Positions 7,458 to 16,327 of a stretch of 64,000 bases of DNA are shown one piece after another. The position numbers and the translations under genes were made by a program. Source of the stretch: Gracilibacillus halotolerans (lineage in GTDB: Bacteria; Bacillota; Bacilli; Bacillales; Amphibacillaceae); contig NZ_JACHON010000001.1 in assembly GCF_014206945.1 (NCBI RefSeq), positions 617,529-681,528 of the forward strand, read 5' to 3'. Position 1 is the first letter of the stretch; each line of letters begins with the position of its first letter. The notes below the pieces were generated by a model that did no database searches, was not told the origin of the DNA, and saw nothing but the letters and a program-made list of their open reading frames with translations.

Positions 7458-10400
7458 TTATTTAACTTTTGAACGCCTAAAAAGAATATATCCCAGAGAT
7501 AAAATTACGAAACCTAAAGCGACCAAATTGTATATATTTGTAGCAGTATCTGGAAGAACTTTTTCAGAATTATTTAGTTGATCTAACTCTTTACTTGATT
7601 CTGATTTTTTCTCTGTTTCTGGAGATTCATCCTCCTGGCTTAAATCGTTTTCTTCGTGATGTGTATTTTCATTAAAGCTATTTTCTTGTTCTTCGTCCGT
7701 TTCGTCCGTCGTATCATCTTCTTGTTCGCTTTCCGTATTATCCTCTTGGTCATCTGATTCTTTAGGTTCTTCAGGTTCTTCAGGATTTTCAGGATTTTCA
7801 GGATCTTCAGGTACTATTGGTGAAGAATATTCAGCGATAAATGTATCAAATTCTTTCCAAACCTCCCCCCAATCAATCCGTCCATCTTCATCTCTCTCAA
7901 CATTTTCGATGCTAGCAAGTAGATTCTTTAGATTGTCAGGTAGAGAATCTTCGGATAGGTTAAGACTGTCTGTCCCATCATATAAAAAATTATTGTCTGC
8001 AGCTAATCTAGCAGGATAAGAATCTCTTGGTTGTTCAGCTTCACGATGGAATGATAAAAAGCCTTCCAGTTGGAAATCTTCCGTTATCGTAGAGTACGTT
8101 GACCAGTCCAAGTTACCTTTACTATTGTCAAATGCAAAGTTATTTATAGCAATTACTCCTGGATTACTATTACTTGTAAATCCGTAAGCTCCGTTTCCAA
8201 AGGCGACACTATTCCTTATTATATGTGGAACATGGATACCTTCTCCTCCAAGCTTAAAACCATTTTTATCCCCTGCACCATCTGTTCCATCTGTTAAGAA
8301 CCCATTATTAAAAGCGATACTATTCTCAATTAGCACTGCTCCTATAGGGCCTGTACCTAGTTTCGTATATAAATCCCATCCATCATCGATATTGTTATGA
8401 GCTACCGTTCCTCTAAATATATTGCCTTCTCCAACCGTTAACTTAGCGGCAAATCCATCCGCATTGTTCTCAGAAGGATCACGGTTATCAAACGATATAC
8501 TATTTAAAATTAGATTGTAAGATGGCCAGTCTTCTATATTATCAGATTGATCCGTTCGACTAATTTGAAGACCAGTATCTCCATGTTCATACACGGCGAC
8601 ATTTTCAATAATATTATGGTTTCCTCCTACCGTATAACCTTTCGTATTTCCTGCTGAACGTGCAAAATCAATTCCGATTACATGCCAATAATCCCCACTA
8701 TGGACGACACCCTCGGATTGTTTATCAAAATCAATAATAGGTCGTGTTGCAGCTTGAGGATCTGCTTTTAACACTTTTCTATTTTCCTCTGTTCCATCGT
8801 TATATTTCTCGATAACTAATGGGCTGTTCCTCACATAGTGTCCTTCTTGTACAATAATCTGTTGCCCCTTTTGTACATACGTAATAGCAGTGTCTAAATC
8901 TAATGGCTGACCTCGTGTCCCATCTCCGTTAGGGCTTCCTTCTGGAGAAACAAACAGTTCTCCATTCTCTCCTTCAAACGTTTTCATTGTAACCGAGAAG
9001 TTTGTTACGATACGGTCATCATTTGTTAAGAACTGTGTATCATCAGGTAGAAAATCAATAGTAAAGTTAGATTGTTCATTCTCTTCTAATTGAATTTCTA
9101 ATTCTTCTAATTGATTAGCGTTAACTCGTTCACTCGAAATAACTGTTTCCGCCCCATTTTTTACTGTTAAGTATCCATCTACATTTGCAAGCATTCTTAA
9201 TGTATATGTTTTATCTGAGGTTTGCGTTCGTGAAACAATATCAATACTTGGTTCAATTGGTTCTTTAGGTGGTTCTATTCTTGGTGCATCTGTCTTAACG
9301 TCTGTAATGGATAGCTCAATATTGCTTATATCTATGGAAGCTACTCTAGCCGTATAGAACCCTACATACATCGTATCCTCTTGCACTTGGAGGATTTCCG
9401 GTTCAAAAATAGTATGGTTTTCTCCATCATTCAATTGACCAACAAATCCACTATTTGTTTTAGCAAGTGTGAGTTGATAATTGTTTACGGTGTTATCAGC
9501 TGTTGGTTTTTCCTCATTTATCATGATAGATTGAATCCCATTACTTCCTTCTCCATCCGGTGAAAGAACACCTGTACGAACAAATAATTGGGTGCCATTT
9601 GGATTTCTTGTCCCTCCACTATAACCACCGATTGCCGCTATATTGGAAGAAAAAACTGCAGAATCTCCTGGTTCTCCTATTGCATCTCGAGCCATAATAC
9701 CGAAGGATTCTTGTCCATCATGTGGATCTTTTGCATAGTGGTTCACTTTTATATCTGCTGATAGCGTAAAATTATCTTTCGTTGCATCCATCTCTGTATA
9801 ATAGAATGTTATTCCGTCATGATCACCCGTTACTTTACCAGCACCATCGTCAGCAATAATTCTTATAACATCGTCATCTAATTCTTCAATTATATTTTTA
9901 CTATCAGACGTAGATTGACCAAACCGTATCATCTTCCACTCCACTTCTTCTTTCTCCCGAACAGTGACAGGATAAGAAATAGAAGATAAATTAGCATGTG
10001 ATGAATTAATATGGATTGTATATTCACCTGGATTCGTCTGGTCATAGTTGGAAGCATCTATCGTATATGCTTCAGTAGGTAGTTCTTCTTCGTCACCATT
10101 GTCATAAACAACAGACACAGATAAGCCGTCATGATTAAAGGCTTCTCCAACATGGAACGTTGTTTGCGGATAATCTGTGAGTTCCATTCCCACTAACTCT
10201 CTCTCCTTCACCGTCACGGTAAATGAGGATGCGACATCTTGGTATTTAATTTGGACACTCTTCTCTCCTTCTGTGCTCGAATCAAATCCCTCAACAACTA
10301 ATTGGTCCTTATCCAAACGTTTTTCACTGCCATCTCCGTATTTCGCAAAAACTGAAATCCCCCGCAAATCTAAATCTTCACCGATAAAGTAGGATGTTTT

Positions 10401-11618
10401 AGCTGGTTCTCTCCTTATATCTAGGTTGGTAAGGTTCGCTTCATTAACATGTATTTCAAAAGATGTCACAACTTCCTCCGTTTCCGTTGACTCTACCATA
10501 ACGGTTTTTGTACCTGGGTCAAGTAATAGATCATTCTCTTCAACAATTTCGCCGTCTATTAAAAATCGATATTGTGATGAATTCAAATCTTTTGTTTCAT
10601 ATCCATCATTATATGTTGCTCTGATAACTAAGCCACTGGAATCAAAAGTGTCTCCAACATAATAATCTAATTTTGCCGGATAGTACATTACCTGTAAGTC
10701 TGTTACTGTTAGAGAAACTACATTTACATAAAAAGTTTCTTCTATACCGTTATAGTTAATCGTCACAGCTGTTTTACCTGGTTCACTACTGTCAAAATTC
10801 GTAATAATATAGTCATCTGGCGATAAGAAAGCTGAACTACCATCTGTGTAATCAGCTTTTACTTGTATTCCATCCAAAATTAAATCTTCCCCGACTAAAT
10901 ATTCTTGCTTTACCATTTGAGACGTATCAATTGTTAATGCCTCTACTTGCTGAGACTGTAAAATTGTAATATCTTCAAATGTTACTTGAGTATCCCTAGC
11001 TACATACACACCAACATAAGTATCATCTGTAAAAAGATCTGATTCTGTTAATGTCTGACTTTCTCCGTTTACAGTTAATACATACATATCACCTGACTTT
11101 TGTAGAGAGAGTTGATATTCTTCATTCGTTCCCGGCGCTCGCGATTCTTGATATGTCTCTAATTTCGTACGGTCACCGTCCCCATTGTGATAAAAACCTT
11201 TCATCACTTGATCGAGTGCACCTACCGCAATATAGTTCGTATCCTTATTAGAACTAGTATAATTCTCTCCAACTTCATCCGTAATCATTAGGCCAAAAGA
11301 TACTTGGTTATTTGCACCAAAGTCTTGAACGATAGCTTTTGCAGTAATTTCAAAATTACTACCTGCCTCCAACTCTTCATATAAAAAAGCAATACCGATC
11401 TCGCTTCCTGCTATTTTACCTGAACGAGATTCCATCGTAACCGAATTGTCATTATTCCAAATAGGTGGCGGATTATCAGCCTCACTTATACTGGCACCAA
11501 ATGCACTAAAATTATGTTTTTCTTCATTAATGACAGCAGATAATGCCGTAAGGTGGACATTAGAAAAGAGAAGTGCAAACACACTAAATATAGCTACATA
11601 TTTTTTAAACGACTTCAA
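7458..11618 (-). CDS. Cell-wall-anchored family 9 pectate lyase with Ig-like repeats
   Basis: The 1386-residue exported protein has these parts in order: signal peptide (1-28); a concanavalin-like module (about 35-222); four bacterial Ig-like (Big_3) repeats (about 225-300, 303-395, 398-470, 473-555); a second concanavalin-like module (about 558-765); a linker; the right-handed beta-helix lyase (about 880-1214); an acidic Pro/Glu/Asp-rich wall spacer (about 1265-1350); and LPDTA (about 1355), a hydrophobic helix and a basic tail. The lyase has NADGFAAK and NNIDDGWDLY; the four Asp (about 1054, 1078, 1079, 1082) and a Lys (about 1118, GDKNGFK) keep the spacing I recall for the calcium ligands and catalytic Lys of the Dickeya family 9 enzyme. 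It should cleave polygalacturonate by beta-elimination at the cell surface. LPDTA resembles substrates of B. subtilis class D sortase; no sortase gene is in the window. Confidence 0.9.
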   Translation of the reverse strand: MKSFKKYVAIFSVFALLFSNVHLTALSAVINEEKHNFSAFGASISEADNPPPIWNNDNSVTMESRSGKIAGSEIGIAFLYEELEAGSNFEITAKAIVQDFGANNQVSFGLMITDEVGENYTSSNKDTNYIAVGALDQVMKGFYHNGDGDRTKLETYQESRAPGTNEEYQLSLQKSGDMYVLTVNGESQTLTESDLFTDDTYVGVYVARDTQVTFEDITILQSQQVEALTIDTSQMVKQEYLVGEDLILDGIQVKADYTDGSSAFLSPDDYIITNFDSSEPGKTAVTINYNGIEETFYVNVVSLTVTDLQVMYYPAKLDYYVGDTFDSSGLVIRATYNDGYETKDLNSSQYRFLIDGEIVEENDLLLDPGTKTVMVESTETEEVVTSFEIHVNEANLTNLDIRREPAKTSYFIGEDLDLRGISVFAKYGDGSEKRLDKDQLVVEGFDSSTEGEKSVQIKYQDVASSFTVTVKERELVGMELTDYPQTTFHVGEAFNHDGLSVSVVYDNGDEEELPTEAYTIDASNYDQTNPGEYTIHINSSHANLSSISYPVTVREKEEVEWKMIRFGQSTSDSKNIIEELDDDVIRIIADDGAGKVTGDHDGITFYYTEMDATKDNFTLSADIKVNHYAKDPHDGQESFGIMARDAIGEPGDSAVFSSNIAAIGGYSGGTRNPNGTQLFVRTGVLSPDGEGSNGIQSIMINEEKPTADNTVNNYQLTLAKTNSGFVGQLNDGENHTIFEPEILQVQEDTMYVGFYTARVASIDISNIELSITDVKTDAPRIEPPKEPIEPSIDIVSRTQTSDKTYTLRMLANVDGYLTVKNGAETVISSERVNANQLEELEIQLEENEQSNFTIDFLPDDTQFLTNDDRIVTNFSVTMKTFEGENGELFVSPEGSPNGDGTRGQPLDLDTAITYVQKGQQIIVQEGHYVRNSPLVIEKYNDGTEENRKVLKADPQAATRPIIDFDKQSEGVVHSGDYWHVIGIDFARSAGNTKGYTVGGNHNIIENVAVYEHGDTGLQISRTDQSDNIEDWPSYNLILNSISFDNRDPSENNADGFAAKLTVGEGNIFRGTVAHNNIDDGWDLYTKLGTGPIGAVLIENSIAFNNGFLTDGTDGAGDKNGFKLGGEGIHVPHIIRNSVAFGNGAYGFTSNSNPGVIAINNFAFDNSKGNLDWSTYSTITEDFQLEGFLSFHREAEQPRDSYPARLAADNNFLYDGTDSLNLSEDSLPDNLKNLLASIENVERDEDGRIDWGEVWKEFDTFIAEYSSPIVPEDPENPENPEEPEEPKESDDQEDNTESEQEDDTTDETDEEQENSFNENTHHEENDLSQEDESPETEKKSESSKELDQLNNSEKVLPDTATNIYNLVALGFVILSLGYILFRRSKVK

Positions 11619-11685
11619 CGATATACCTCCCTATAATTAATTATAAAAAAACAGCTATCCTCCTTTTCTTATTAAATACAACGTC

Positions 11686-11701
11686 TTAACAACGTTGTTA
11701 A
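11686..11701. promoter_or_regulatory. Palindromic operator, proximal copy
   Basis: TTAACAACGTTGTTAA is a perfect 16-bp palindrome, 68 bases upstream of the pectate lyase start. An AT-rich dyad around a central CG is typical of LacI-family operators. A pectin/hexuronate regulator such as KdgR is a guess from context. Confidence 0.75.
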
Positions 11702-11795
11702 TGAAGATTATGTTATTTAACTTCCATAAAAGGAATTAAATAATAAGGAATTACTAGGGTGGAGTTCTAAGTTTGTAAGGTATCATTGCGCAGAA

Positions 11796-11811
11796 TTAAC
11801 AACGTTGTTAA
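11796..11811. promoter_or_regulatory. Palindromic operator, distal copy
   Basis: An identical copy of the palindrome, starting 110 bases from the first. Two identical sites near ten helical turns apart suit a repressor that binds both and loops the DNA. Confidence 0.75.
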
Positions 11812-11847
11812 AATGAGGTGAATAAAGCAGATGTAATTATCTTAAAT

Positions 11848-11861
11848 TGTAAACGCATACA
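11848..11861. promoter_or_regulatory. cre-like site for CcpA
   Basis: TGTAAACGCATACA matches the cre consensus TGWAARCGNTTWCA at 13 of 14 positions. It is 230 bases upstream of the pectate lyase start, next to the two palindromes. The 335-base gap 11619-11952 holds nothing else I can name. Confidence 0.55.
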
Positions 11862-11952
11862 TTTTGTAAGTCAAGGGTAATTTTATAAAAGAAAATATAG
11901 ACCAAACAAAATATCGAATAACTTCTGTTTGGCCTTACCGTATCGTCATACT

Positions 11953-12669
11953 TTAGTCAGTTAAAAATTCAACTTTTATTAATTCATATAATTGTTTTGC
12001 GCTATGTACCTCATTATCAGGAGATAGGTTAATCCCCTTAGGTTTTGCTTTCTTTCGATGATTCATCCAAATAGCTTTCCATCCTACACTCTTGGCACCT
12101 ATGATATCTTTCTCATAAGAATCTCCAATATATGTGATCTGATCACTACTTAGGTGCAGCTGATGCTCCACTATTTCAAAAATTTCCTTCATAGGTTTTG
12201 CATATCCATATGCCCCGGAGATAAATGTGTGGTCATGTCGTACCCAGTGATGCAGCTGCAATTGATCAATTTTCATTTGTTGATGGTTCTTCTCACCATT
12301 AGTTAAAATACCGAGTGGATAGCCTGCGAGCTTTAATTCCTGTAGTAGCTCTTTTATCTCTGGAAAAAGTTCTATATTACTTTGCTCTTTTACATAATGA
12401 TTATGAAAGTTCTCGGCTTCTTCTTCCGTAATCTTTATATTAAAATCCTCCAACGCTCTTTTCATTCTTCCAATTTGCCATTCTTTTCTCGTTATCTTAC
12501 CCGCCTCACTTAAGTCAAATAGATATTCACTGTGCTTTCGGCTAGCTTTGAATATAGCTGCTATTTGCTCATCTGATAATTCATTACTAATTAAGTGGCG
12601 TACAGTTCGATAAAAAGATAAAGATTGATCGTATAGGGTATCATCTACATCAAAAATAATGGTTTGCAC
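11953..12669 (-). CDS. HAD family hydrolase
   Basis: This 238-residue subclass I HAD enzyme has DVDDTLYD near the N-terminus, a helical cap, GILTNG as motif II, a Lys in AYGYAKPM, and GDSYEKDIIGAK as the acidic motif IV. It is probably a small-molecule phosphatase in the cytoplasm; the substrate cannot be told. The start is GTG at 12669, after AAAGGAGCCACGATA. The patatin gene ends 13 bases upstream, so the two probably share a transcript. Confidence 0.85.
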   Translation of the reverse strand: MQTIIFDVDDTLYDQSLSFYRTVRHLISNELSDEQIAAIFKASRKHSEYLFDLSEAGKITRKEWQIGRMKRALEDFNIKITEEEAENFHNHYVKEQSNIELFPEIKELLQELKLAGYPLGILTNGEKNHQQMKIDQLQLHHWVRHDHTFISGAYGYAKPMKEIFEIVEHQLHLSSDQITYIGDSYEKDIIGAKSVGWKAIWMNHRKKAKPKGINLSPDNEVHSAKQLYELIKVEFLTD

Positions 12670-12682
12670 TATCGTGGCTCCT

Positions 12683-13534
12683 TTAATCTTCTAAAAACTC
12701 TCTTAATGATTCACTTAATCGACTAGTGTCCTGATAACCTTGATTATATAAATAGTTTAACTTGTCTTTATTTCGCTCCATTCGTCCGACCTCGAGTTTT
12801 TCGGTTGGTGCGATAATAAACACATTACCTTTTTTCTCTTCATCTAGTAAATAGCTGATGGTTTCATTGTATATATGATGTCGTCTCTCAATAGCATTGA
12901 TTAGGCCAGAATATTCACCATACTTTCTCTTAATATACCAAATGAATGACTGAGGTTGTTTTACATATCCTCTGTTCTGAGTAAGAATGACGACATTCTT
13001 TTTATTTCCATCTTTAACCGATTGTTTGATAGGTATGGGGTCCGTTATGCCTCCATCCATTAAAATTCGGTTATCATACTTTACAACAGGCGCCACTAAA
13101 GGCAATGAACTAGAAGCTCTTAAAATGGTTAACATATCGCTAGCACGCTCGGATTTTTTGTAATAAATAGTGTCACCAGTATGACAATCCGTTGTACCAA
13201 CAACTAACTCTTCCTGCGCATTGTTAAATACGTCGAAATCAAATGGTACTAATTGGTTAGGTAATGTGTCAAAAATAAAATCCATCCCAAATAGTTGTCG
13301 ATTTTTCCACCAATTACGTAAAGACAAATATTCAGGATGATCGGCATAATCAATCGTTGTTTGTTTATTTCGTTCTAATTGACGTGAAAGGTAAGACGAT
13401 GCATTACAAGCACCGGCTGAAACGCCTATTACATATGGAATGTAAATATCATTATCCATTAAATAGCGTATCACACCTCCAGTATAGACACCTCTACTTC
13501 CGCCGCCTTCTAAAACTAAGCCCATTTGCTTCAT
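12683..13534 (-). CDS. Patatin-like phospholipase family protein
   Basis: The 283-residue protein has the three patatin elements: LEGGGSRG (oxyanion loop), GVSAGA (nucleophile Ser of GxSxG) and DGGITDP (catalytic Asp of DGG/A). The family hydrolyses acyl chains from lipids with a Ser-Asp dyad. No signal peptide or membrane segment is evident. It resembles the bacterial YjjU group. It is upstream of the HAD gene on the same strand. Confidence 0.88.
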   Translation of the reverse strand: MKQMGLVLEGGGSRGVYTGGVIRYLMDNDIYIPYVIGVSAGACNASSYLSRQLERNKQTTIDYADHPEYLSLRNWWKNRQLFGMDFIFDTLPNQLVPFDFDVFNNAQEELVVGTTDCHTGDTIYYKKSERASDMLTILRASSSLPLVAPVVKYDNRILMDGGITDPIPIKQSVKDGNKKNVVILTQNRGYVKQPQSFIWYIKRKYGEYSGLINAIERRHHIYNETISYLLDEEKKGNVFIIAPTEKLEVGRMERNKDKLNYLYNQGYQDTSRLSESLREFLED

Positions 13535-13730
13535 TCTTTCATACCTTCTTTGCTATGATGTTCATTTTCCTTTTCAATCTGTTCATGAAAATGTATAATT
13601 TTATCTTACCTTAAAAAATAGAAACATTCAAAAACGCAATTTCGCCCGTAAAGGATAAATTATTGGGAAAATAACATAATAGAGACAAAGCATTTATTCA
13701 TCTTAGTATAGTCAGAAGGTTGGTGTTAGT

Positions 13731-14894
13731 GTGAACCGGTATAGAAGAAGATTTTGGATATTAGTATCCATTGTATCAATATCCGGCTTTAGCCAAGGAA
13801 TGTTATTACCGCTTATCGCAGTTATTTTTGAAAATAATGGTGTTTCTTCATTTTTAAATGGACTGAATGCAACTGGCCTATATATCGGAATACTTTTCAT
13901 CTCCCCGTTTATGGAAATCCCACTAAGAAAATTTGGTTATAAACCAATTTTAATAACAGGGGGATTGCTAGTGTTAATCGCGCTTGCTTTGTTTCCAGTA
14001 TGGCAAAATTTCTGGTTTTGGTTTATATTACGGTTAATAGTAGGTATCGGAGATAATGCTCTGAATTTTGCGTCCCAAACATGGATTACAGAGTTTTCTC
14101 CAGCAAATAAACGAGGTAGAAATATTGCTATTTATGGTCTCTTTTTTGGACTCGGATTTGCTGTTGCTCCATTGATGGTGCCACTTGTCCATGTTAGTGA
14201 AAGCTTACCTTTTATTCTTACATCTATCATTAGTTTCATTGGTTGGCTATTCTTATTCTTATTACATAATGAACTTCCTGAACAAGATTTGGAAATGACA
14301 TCCTTCAGGGAAACTTTTCATCGATTTGCAAATGTTTGGCGATATGCATGGGTGGCATTTTTACCTCCATTTGCTTATGGCTTTTTAGAAACTTCTTTGA
14401 ATGCTAGTTTTCCTGTTTACGCATTACGAATTGGAATGGACTTAACAAGTGTTTCAACTTTATTAGTAGCTTTTTCTATAGGTACGATTGCTTTTCAACT
14501 TCCATTAGGGATGATTGGAGATAAAATTGGCAGAAACAAAACGATTACTGGAGCATTATTTATCGGATTTGTATGTTTTACGTTTGCAGGAATGCTCGAT
14601 GGAAATTACTTTGGTTCGCTAACCTTTATTTTCATAGCAGGAATGTTTGTAGGTTCGATGTTTTCTCTCGGTATTTCATATATGGCCGATTTAACACCAA
14701 AAAAACTACTACCAACAGGAAATATTTTATGTGGAATATTTTTTAGTTTTGGTAGTTTGATTGGTCCTTCCTTAGGTGGATTGTTTATTCAAGTATTCCC
14801 TTCCGTTAGCTTTTTCTATTTATTAAGTGGATTATTTCTTGTCATCTTACTAGTAACGTTTAAACGAAATTTAATAACTCCCACATTAAAATAA
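13731..14894 (+). CDS. Major facilitator superfamily transporter
   Basis: The 387-residue protein has about twelve hydrophobic helices in two halves, with MFS loop motifs such as PLRKFGYKP (loop 2-3) and GMIGDKIGRNK (loop 8-9). The GTG start at 13731 follows AAGGTTGGTG. It is most like drug-efflux-type MFS members, but the substrate is not predictable. It stands alone between a divergent patatin gene and a convergent DUF2935 gene. Confidence 0.85.
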   Translation: MNRYRRRFWILVSIVSISGFSQGMLLPLIAVIFENNGVSSFLNGLNATGLYIGILFISPFMEIPLRKFGYKPILITGGLLVLIALALFPVWQNFWFWFILRLIVGIGDNALNFASQTWITEFSPANKRGRNIAIYGLFFGLGFAVAPLMVPLVHVSESLPFILTSIISFIGWLFLFLLHNELPEQDLEMTSFRETFHRFANVWRYAWVAFLPPFAYGFLETSLNASFPVYALRIGMDLTSVSTLLVAFSIGTIAFQLPLGMIGDKIGRNKTITGALFIGFVCFTFAGMLDGNYFGSLTFIFIAGMFVGSMFSLGISYMADLTPKKLLPTGNILCGIFFSFGSLIGPSLGGLFIQVFPSVSFFYLLSGLFLVILLVTFKRNLITPTLK

Positions 14895-14902
14895 TAGGCA
14901 AA

Positions 14903-14940
14903 TCCCCAGTTACATTCGAAACATAAACTGGGGACCTTTT
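14903..14940 (+). terminator. Terminator after the MFS gene
   Basis: TCCCCAGTT pairs with AACTGGGGA (9 bp) and is followed by CCTTTTATTT. It sits between convergent genes and may also serve the minus strand. Confidence 0.8.
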
Positions 14941-14959
14941 ATTTATGATAGAAAGCAAG

Positions 14960-15733
14960 CTAATTATTAGTCATTTGTTTGGAAGCTGCTACTTTACTCA
15001 GATAATAATGCTCTTCCCTAGCCATATGATCAGCCATCGATGCAGTAAATGAACTTAATACTTCAGCACTTAACTCCATTTCCTCTAATTCATGTAAGAA
15101 AACCTTGAACAGATTTAGTTCTATTTCTACGTCATGGTTAAACCTCTTTAATGCTGGAAAAGAGGTTTCATTTGTTCTTAAATAATCCGTTAATTCTATT
15201 GCCTTCATATAAAATTGTTCAAAATGGTGAGCAAAACTAAAACTTTTCTCTTTTAAACGTTTCTCCACTCCATCCAACTTATCATTGATAGAGCTTGCAT
15301 GCCCAGAAGCATCTCTTAACCAGAGTAAATGATGATGTAATTCGTGAAATATAGGGGGCGTTGCACCTTGTTTTAAATAATCTAATATTAAAATATACTC
15401 CTCTAACTCATTAACCATATGATTAATAAAAGTCGGGGTTAAATGGATGACGACATTACCTTTCAATTGTCTTTCAAGAATGGATAGTTTATAATCTCTC
15501 ATTTCCTTCGTTAGTTCTTCTGCCTTTTTAGCGAACGAAATAGCATTAGAGGGATTAAGCTCTTGAAGTTCACTTCTTAATGTATAGAAACCATTCATGA
15601 AGTAAAATGTCTTCTCTTGATCTTTATTTTCCTTAGATGCTAAGGCATCATGAATAAATAAAGCGTGCTCTTCCATAACTCGTAACCAAAACTCATGTTC
15701 AAAGGTAGCATCTTTTATATATTTTTCGTCCAT
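14960..15733 (-). CDS. DUF2935 protein, hemerythrin-like double helical bundle
   Basis: The 257-residue all-helical protein has two related four-helix units. Histidine and glutamate pairs recur (FEHEFWLRVMEEHALFIHD; HHHLLWLRDASGHASSI; MAREEHYYL), the pattern of DUF2935 proteins thought to bind a di-metal centre. Function is unknown; metal or oxygen binding is an inference from the fold. The ATG follows AAGGGGGGATGTCCT. Confidence 0.8.
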   Translation of the reverse strand: MDEKYIKDATFEHEFWLRVMEEHALFIHDALASKENKDQEKTFYFMNGFYTLRSELQELNPSNAISFAKKAEELTKEMRDYKLSILERQLKGNVVIHLTPTFINHMVNELEEYILILDYLKQGATPPIFHELHHHLLWLRDASGHASSINDKLDGVEKRLKEKSFSFAHHFEQFYMKAIELTDYLRTNETSFPALKRFNHDVEIELNLFKVFLHELEEMELSAEVLSSFTASMADHMAREEHYYLSKVAASKQMTNN

Positions 15734-15826
15734 AGGACATCCCCCCTTAATTGCTTATCGATTAATTGTATTCATCCATCAAAAAAATATTAATTATTTA
15801 ACTCTGTGAATTGGATATTTGCCATA

Positions 15827-15853
15827 ACATTCTCTTATAACTTACATACTATA
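15827..15853 (+). promoter_or_regulatory. Sigma-K-type promoter of the yjcZ-like gene
   Basis: AC at 15827-15828, a 16-base spacer, then CATACTATA at 15845-15853. This fits the sigma-K consensus AC-N16-CATANNNTA exactly. It lies about 30 bases before the ribosome-binding site. Confidence 0.6.
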
Positions 15854-15884
15854 AACTGACTCCACTTTGTAAGGGGGTGTTACA

Positions 15885-15998
15885 GTGAGCGGCGGATATG
15901 GGTATAGTTCAGGTTCCGGATTTGCGTTAATCGTTGTATTGTTCATTCTATTAATTATCGTCGGTACTGCATATGTAGGCGGTGGCTTCGGTTTTTAA
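15885..15998 (+). CDS. YjcZ family small sporulation protein
   Basis: A 37-residue peptide, [20 protein letters not shown] followed by a hydrophobic helix and the glycine-rich tail VGGGFGF. This is the typical YjcZ-family pattern of a Gly/Tyr-rich head, one membrane helix and a GGFGF-like end. The GTG at 15885 follows AAGGGGGTGTTACA. Such peptides are made in the sporulating mother cell and associate with spore layers. The sigma-K-like promoter upstream fits. Confidence 0.85.
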   Translation: MSGGYGYSSGSGFALIVVLFILLIIVGTAYVGGGFGF

Positions 15999-16024
15999 TT
16001 TAAAATGAATAATAAACTCTCCCA

Positions 16025-16055
16025 GGCAATCATCTATTCGAGGTGATTGCCTTAT
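16025..16055 (+). terminator. Probable terminator after yjcZ
   Basis: GGCAATCA pairs with TGATTGCC (8 bp). The T-tail is short (TTATAC), so strength is uncertain. Confidence 0.5.
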
Positions 16056-16146
16056 ACATACTACAAATGAACTATTTTATAAATTTTCATTGACAAAAAG
16101 TAGATTCTAGAGTAATATTTTGTTAATTGCAAATTGAATAGTTATT

Positions 16147-16310
16147 CTCTTATCAAGAGAGGTGGAGGGACTGGCCCTTTGAAGCCTCGGCAACAGGCAT
16201 TTTTGAATGCACTGTGCCAATTCCAGAAAGCTTTATGCTTTGAAGATAAGAAGAAGATTGACCATGTCTATCATCCTCTTCTTATCAAAGAAGGGGATTT
16301 TTTATTTTAT
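16147..16310 (+). promoter_or_regulatory. SAM-I (S-box) riboswitch with transcription terminator
   Basis: The S-box core is clear: a P1 stem TCTTATC/GATAAGA (16147-16153 with 16245-16251) enclosing AGAGAGGTGGAGGGACTGGC, CCTCGGCAACAGGC and GTGCCAATTCCAG. The expression platform has two exclusive pairings. The 3' arm of P1 with the following bases can pair with ATCATCCTCTTCTTATC as an antiterminator. Alternatively ATCCTCTTCTT pairs with AAGAAGGGGAT to form a terminator. High S-adenosylmethionine should therefore stop transcription before the downstream isochorismatase-fold gene. Confidence 0.96.
16273..16310 (+). terminator. S-box-controlled terminator hairpin
   Basis: ATCCTCTTCTT (16273-16283) pairs with AAGAAGGGGAT (16288-16298) around a 4-base loop and runs into TTTTTATTTTATT. 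It forms when SAM keeps P1 closed. Confidence 0.9.
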
Positions 16311-16327
16311 TCAGAGGAGTGGAGAAA

